Assembly: GCA_964023205.1 (NCBI GenBank)
Contig: OZ026833.1
Span: forward strand, 32,452,830-32,516,829
DNA: 64,000 bases
From: Lutraria lutraria
Lineage: Eukaryota > Mollusca > Bivalvia > Venerida > Mactridae
Direction of reading: 5' to 3'
A program made the position numbers and the translations under genes. How positions within the stretch are numbered: position 1 is the first letter of the stretch; each line of letters starts with the position of its first letter. Below are positions 62,301 to 64,000 of the stretch, piece by piece. The notes below the pieces were generated by a model. That model was not told the origin of the DNA. It saw only the letters and a list, made by a program, of their open reading frames with translations, and did not search any database.

Positions 62301-63986
62301 TGGTTAACATAATAGGCTTGTACTCATGAAATCAAAAGCTGAAATAAACAAAAAAACATAATAATAATAACAAAATCACTAAAACAGTCAGGCTGATTTT
62401 TTAATGGATTGTTTGCATAACTGCAGACCAACAATTTTTACCAATTAACCCGGGTGTACTTTGTCCAGGGTTTTCCATGGGTTTGCATGGAAAATAGGAG
62501 GCTGGAGTATTCAGATTAGTTTCCAGCCTTTTTCAGCCTAGTATTGAAATGTGATAAAAAAATGATATGGCTGCTACCTAATGTATTGAATAATATTTTA
62601 TTTCTTGTTCTTTCAGTTCTACATTGTCAGATTTGTTCAAGAATGTTAAGGAATCCTTTGATAATGAAGTGACACCCTTCTTTGCCTTGTTCATTTGTGT
62701 CTGGGGTATGTTTTAATGCTTCTGTTCAATCTGATCAAACATAGAGTCTTAAATTGAAATTATATAGTTGCGACGGTTGATCCAAAAATGCTCAGGAACA
62801 TGTTCTGTTTGGCCAAAAAGAGTGTTTTACTTTGACTAACTATATAATTGTTGCAAGGGTTGATCCAAAACTGCTCAGGAATAAGTTTGCTGACAGTCTA
62901 TATGTGTCATTTAAAACATCAGAATAAGTACATGGACATTTTATGAAGTATTACTGCTCTGAAACTTATCTTTTATATTTGAATTCCCATGTGGACTCAC
63001 ATTGAGCAGTTGGTTTATCAACTTATGAAGTTTATCATATCATCATGTACTAATAAAACCTTGATATTACTATAATTATTGGTTTAGTATTGAGGTAGTC
63101 TTGTAATTAAGCTGGCGCAAAAAGGAAACAATGAAAGCCAGTCTAAATATAAGTAATCATTAGATTGAGGTTCTCTTATTATTGTAGAGTAGACCACCAG
63201 GTAAGGTTTTACTCTATTCTATTTTATCTTATTCAGGTACACTGTTCCTGGAAATTTGGAAACGTAAACAGTCTGAACTTGCTTATAAATGGGACGTTGA
63301 ACAGTTTGAAGAAAATGAACCTGACAGACCTGAATTCTATGGCACAAAACAAAGAGTGGTATGACTCTGAATTCATGATAATATGTTTCAATTTTCTTGC
63401 TTTGAAATGGTGATATACCAGTGTTCTCCAGAAGGCTAAATTCAAATTTTACTCACAGAGTAATCATTCTTTTGTGTGATTTATTTTTTATTTTTTGGAT
63501 AGCCAGCACTAGGTTTTTGAGTAGAAGGTGATATTGCTGGTTGCCAGGGCTTCTGAGAACACTGATATACCTCAGAGTTTATCAATACTAAGTTTAAGAC
63601 CAGTCTTAGGTTATAGCTTTCCAGTTGACAAATTTGAAAACTGACTCAGAAATTACGAATCAGATTATGCAAATATTTTCACATCAAACACAGAAGACAA
63701 TTTCAATTTTGTTGATCAGAATATTTAAAAGCAAGTTACATGGTTTGGACACCAATTACATCATTTGTGAACTATTAAGTACATGTACTTTGAAATAATA
63801 TGCTGTTCAGCTTGATTGCATATTTCAAATTTAAAGAAATGAAATTTTGTCCTGGTTCATGTTTCTAGTATGCTAGATATTTTCTTTTCGTTATAGGATC
63901 CTGTAACAAATGAGAGGGACTGGTATTATCCATTCACCAGACAAGCATGGAAACTCTTTCTTTCTACAATGACAGTTTTGTTCATG
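43898..63986 (+). CDS. Anoctamin (TMEM16) family membrane protein, 5' half, first ten exons, runs off the window
   Basis: Exons: 43898-44344, 45095-45170, 48969-49069, 49930-50008, 57498-57566, 60084-60396, 61951-61995, 62617-62705, 63237-63358, 63897-63986. They give 477 residues in frame with GT-AG introns. The ATG sits in a strong context (CACCATGG) with an in-frame TGA seven codons upstream. Residues about 68-260 match the cytosolic anoctamin dimerisation region (RIDYVLVHPD, CPFRRLCEEAE). QPLWKIRNYFGEKIGFYFAWSG leads into the first membrane segment (about 337-360), the second is about 395-413 (FFALFICVWGTLFLEIWKR), and the third begins near 465. Anoctamins are calcium-activated chloride channels or lipid scramblases; the calcium-binding helices lie beyond the window, so the activity is undecided. 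The N-terminus is highly charged. The subfamily is not resolved. Confidence 0.92.
44415..44635 (+). repeat. Dispersed repeat A in anoctamin intron 1
   Basis: Shares with 60405-60610 the order TTTTTTCTCTCTTCA, TTAGCCTGT-GATTTTGGG, GGATTTTTGGGAAAA, TGCATGATTTTAAAGAAAT, TTCAATTG and GGTGAAAAATC. Confidence 0.7.
44636..45094. other. Rest of anoctamin intron 1
   Basis: No supported feature. The TTGGGGAAGGG / ATTGGGGAAGA pair at 44742-44812 may belong to a repeat. Confidence 0.3.
45095..45170 (+). CDS. Anoctamin exon 2
   Basis: The acceptor is TATTCAG and the donor GTAACA (phase 1). The peptide CESEHREEYNKLTAWVTKHF continues the dimerisation domain. Confidence 0.82.
45171..48968. other. Anoctamin intron 2
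   Basis: A 3.8-kb AT-rich intron. No exon-like frame was supported. The stretch 48000-48350 differs in composition and may be a repeat, but has no second copy here. Confidence 0.5.
48969..49069 (+). CDS. Anoctamin exon 3
   Basis: The acceptor is TTTTCTAG and the donor GTAAGT (phase 0). It encodes APFMMERMHLY and NFFRPAIRSLL; the aromatic F-F-RPAxRS pattern is typical of the anoctamin N-domain. Confidence 0.87.
49070..49929. other. Anoctamin intron 3
   Basis: Non-coding. It contains a C15 run at 49324-49338 followed by an A-run. Confidence 0.5.
49930..50008 (+). CDS. Anoctamin exon 4
   Basis: The acceptor is CTTGTAG and the donor GTAAAT (phase 1). VEHILINIDLRTSG corresponds to the family's R-x-x-V-x-x-IL block. 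Confidence 0.83.
50138..50415 (+). repeat. tRNA-derived SINE in anoctamin intron 4
   Basis: The head GATGGTCGAGTGGTTAAAGG plus GACTTCAAATCCCTG and GGGTTCGAGTTT resembles a tRNA-Ser/Leu gene with A and B boxes. The body has GAAAGTAGGCAGTTGCTTAC and the end CTCATATAACTCTGACTCTG. Confidence 0.7.
50655..50850 (+). repeat. Dispersed AATAAAGG repeat, copy 3
   Basis: AGCCACCTCCGAATAAAGGC and CCACCCTGTGAATAAAGGTC match 16995-17180, and the minus strand of 1625-1800. Confidence 0.65.
51161..51305. repeat. Imperfect ~30-bp tandem repeat in anoctamin intron 4
   Basis: About five units of the type CCAGACCCTCAAATGGTACT with strong drift between copies. Confidence 0.5.
51306..54410. other. Anoctamin intron 4, middle part
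   Basis: AT-rich intronic DNA with no supported exon or repeat; the frame at 51597-51839 is hydrophobic but has no recognised family and no second line of support. Confidence 0.45.
54411..55767. mobile_element. 1,357-bp short-TIR element with ~168-bp internal tandem repeats
   Basis: It is bounded by a perfect 12-bp inverted repeat, ATACCCCCAGAT and ATCTGGGGGTAT. A (GGTC)n tract at 54454-54495 is followed by about eight copies of a 168-bp unit; TTTGTCC marks lie at 54513, 54682, 54850, 55018, 55185 and 55491. Copies diverge towards the 3' side. The layout resembles Pearl-like elements of bivalves. No transposase frame is present. Confidence 0.85.
55768..57497. other. Anoctamin intron 4, last part
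   Basis: AT-rich intronic DNA; nothing supported. Confidence 0.4.
57498..57566 (+). CDS. Anoctamin exon 5
   Basis: The acceptor is TTTATAG and the donor GTAAGT, phase 1 at the end. It encodes SAGNCWGCIKEDGELGDMQK, a variable loop before the conserved VY..xxLH segment. The preceding intron is 7.5 kb and repeat-rich. Confidence 0.8.
57845..58045 (+). repeat. tRNA-derived SINE in anoctamin intron 5
   Basis: CTGTCGAGTGGTTATAGTCA, GTGAGAAAGTAGGCAGTTGC and CCCAGGAGCGATGGTTAAGT match the 50138 and 5600 copies; the tail is (ACAAATAA)-like. Confidence 0.65.
58046..60083. other. Anoctamin intron 5, remainder
   Basis: No supported feature. Confidence 0.4.
60084..60396 (+). CDS. Anoctamin exon 6 (end of N-domain and first membrane segment)
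   Basis: The acceptor is ATTTTAG and the donor GTAAAG (phase 2). It encodes VYTDKFILHEE, a spacer, then QPLWKIRNYFGEKIGFYFAW and the first membrane helix. The IRNYFGEKIGxYFAW string is the clearest anoctamin signature in the window. Confidence 0.93.
60405..60610 (+). repeat. Dispersed repeat A in anoctamin intron 6
   Basis: Second copy of the repeat at 44415-44635, with TTGGATTTTTGGGAAAAATG and a GGCCTTTAGGCC palindrome where the first copy has AGGCTATTATAAGCCT. Confidence 0.7.
60630..61771. mobile_element. Short-TIR element with ~145-bp internal tandem repeats
   Basis: The left end is CTCACATGTCAC and GGGTGAGC; the right end is GTCATGTGAGCGATATAGGG and CCATCTTGGCCCTCTTGT. Seven copies of GGTCAAAAACTAGGTCA-type sequence lie about 145 bp apart (near 60812, 60956, 61100, 61246, 61392, 61536, 61680). 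No coding frame. Confidence 0.8.
61951..61995 (+). CDS. Anoctamin exon 7
   Basis: A 45-nt exon between ATTTTCAG and GTAAGT encodes charged IKATERGRDENPDG of the first extracellular loop. It preserves frame between exons 6 and 8. Confidence 0.8.
61996..62616. other. Anoctamin intron 7
   Basis: Non-coding; nothing recognised. Confidence 0.45.
62617..62705 (+). CDS. Anoctamin exon 8
   Basis: The acceptor is TTTCAG and the donor GTATGT. It encodes LFKNVKESFDNEVTPFFALF, matching the family's F-DN-x-x-T-x-FF-A-F entry to the second membrane segment. The loop lacks the Cys-rich CPLCD motif seen in several vertebrate anoctamins. Confidence 0.88.
62763..62882. repeat. Two-unit tandem duplication, 83-bp period, in anoctamin intron 8
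   Basis: GGTTGATCCAAAAATGCTCAGGAA-like sequence at 62775 recurs at 62858, with TATATA-ATTGTTGC before both. Confidence 0.6.
63237..63358 (+). CDS. Anoctamin exon 9
   Basis: The acceptor is TATTCAG and the donor GTATGA (phase 0). TLFLEIWKRKQSELAYKWDV is a hallmark family segment at the end of membrane helix 2; RPEFYG follows. Confidence 0.93.
63411..63571. mobile_element. Small fold-back (MITE-like) element in anoctamin intron 9
   Basis: GATATACCAGTGTTCTCCAG at 63411 is mirrored by CTGAGAACACTGATATACC ending at 63571, giving a ~160-bp element with ~22-bp inverted ends. Confidence 0.65.
63897..63986 (+). CDS. Anoctamin exon 10, last in window
   Basis: The acceptor is TTATAG and the donor GTAAGT at 63987. 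The peptide contains YYPFTRQAWKLFLS and the start of the third membrane helix. Later exons with the pore and calcium sites lie outside the window. Confidence 0.9.
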
Positions 63987-64000
63987 GTAAGTGATTATTA

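Overview
The window looks like nuclear DNA of a lophotrochozoan animal, most likely a bivalve mollusc. It is strongly AT-rich, its genes are split by GT-AG introns, and its non-coding DNA is packed with tRNA-derived SINEs, LINE 3' fragments and short-TIR elements with internal tandem repeats, types I associate with clam, mussel and oyster genomes. The species cannot be named from sequence alone.

Three protein genes can be supported, all on the + strand. The first two (2432-9738 and 18308-26258) are tandem paralogues of six exons each with identical intron phases (1,1,2,0,1). They encode proteins of 577 and 575 residues with an N-terminal TIR domain, eight to nine TRAF-type C2HC zinc fingers and a short conserved C-terminal tail. 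This joins in one cytoplasmic protein two modules usually on separate partners of Toll/MyD88 signalling (TIR adaptor and TRAF). The third gene (43898 to beyond the window) is the 5' half of an anoctamin (TMEM16) gene: ten exons giving 477 residues up to the start of the third membrane segment.

Layout: 1-2.4 kb, SINE and other repeat copies; 2.4-9.7 kb, TIR-zinc-finger gene 1; 9.7-18.3 kb, intergenic, with SINEs and a decayed L1/Tx1-like LINE (12.1-14.7 kb); 18.3-26.3 kb, TIR-zinc-finger gene 2, whose first intron holds a 37-bp minisatellite; 26.3-31.7 kb, LINE 3' end and a 1.4-kb fold-back element; 31,736-35,710, a DNA element with ~520-bp inverted ends and a 5-bp target duplication; 35.9-43.3 kb, an older tandem-repeat element split by a 6.5-kb DNA transposon (36,035-42,521) with a 3-bp target duplication; 43.9-64 kb, the anoctamin gene with repeats in its introns.

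The most unusual material is (i) the tandem TIR-TRAF-zinc-finger fusions, one with Glu and one with Gln at the position of the NADase catalytic Glu, and (ii) the two large TIR elements, which both carry recurring GTAAC / ACTCG / GGACA motif modules that no recognised gene or repeat class explains. Coordinates of splice sites are read directly from the sequence and all three models keep frame throughout; functions are inferred from family knowledge.
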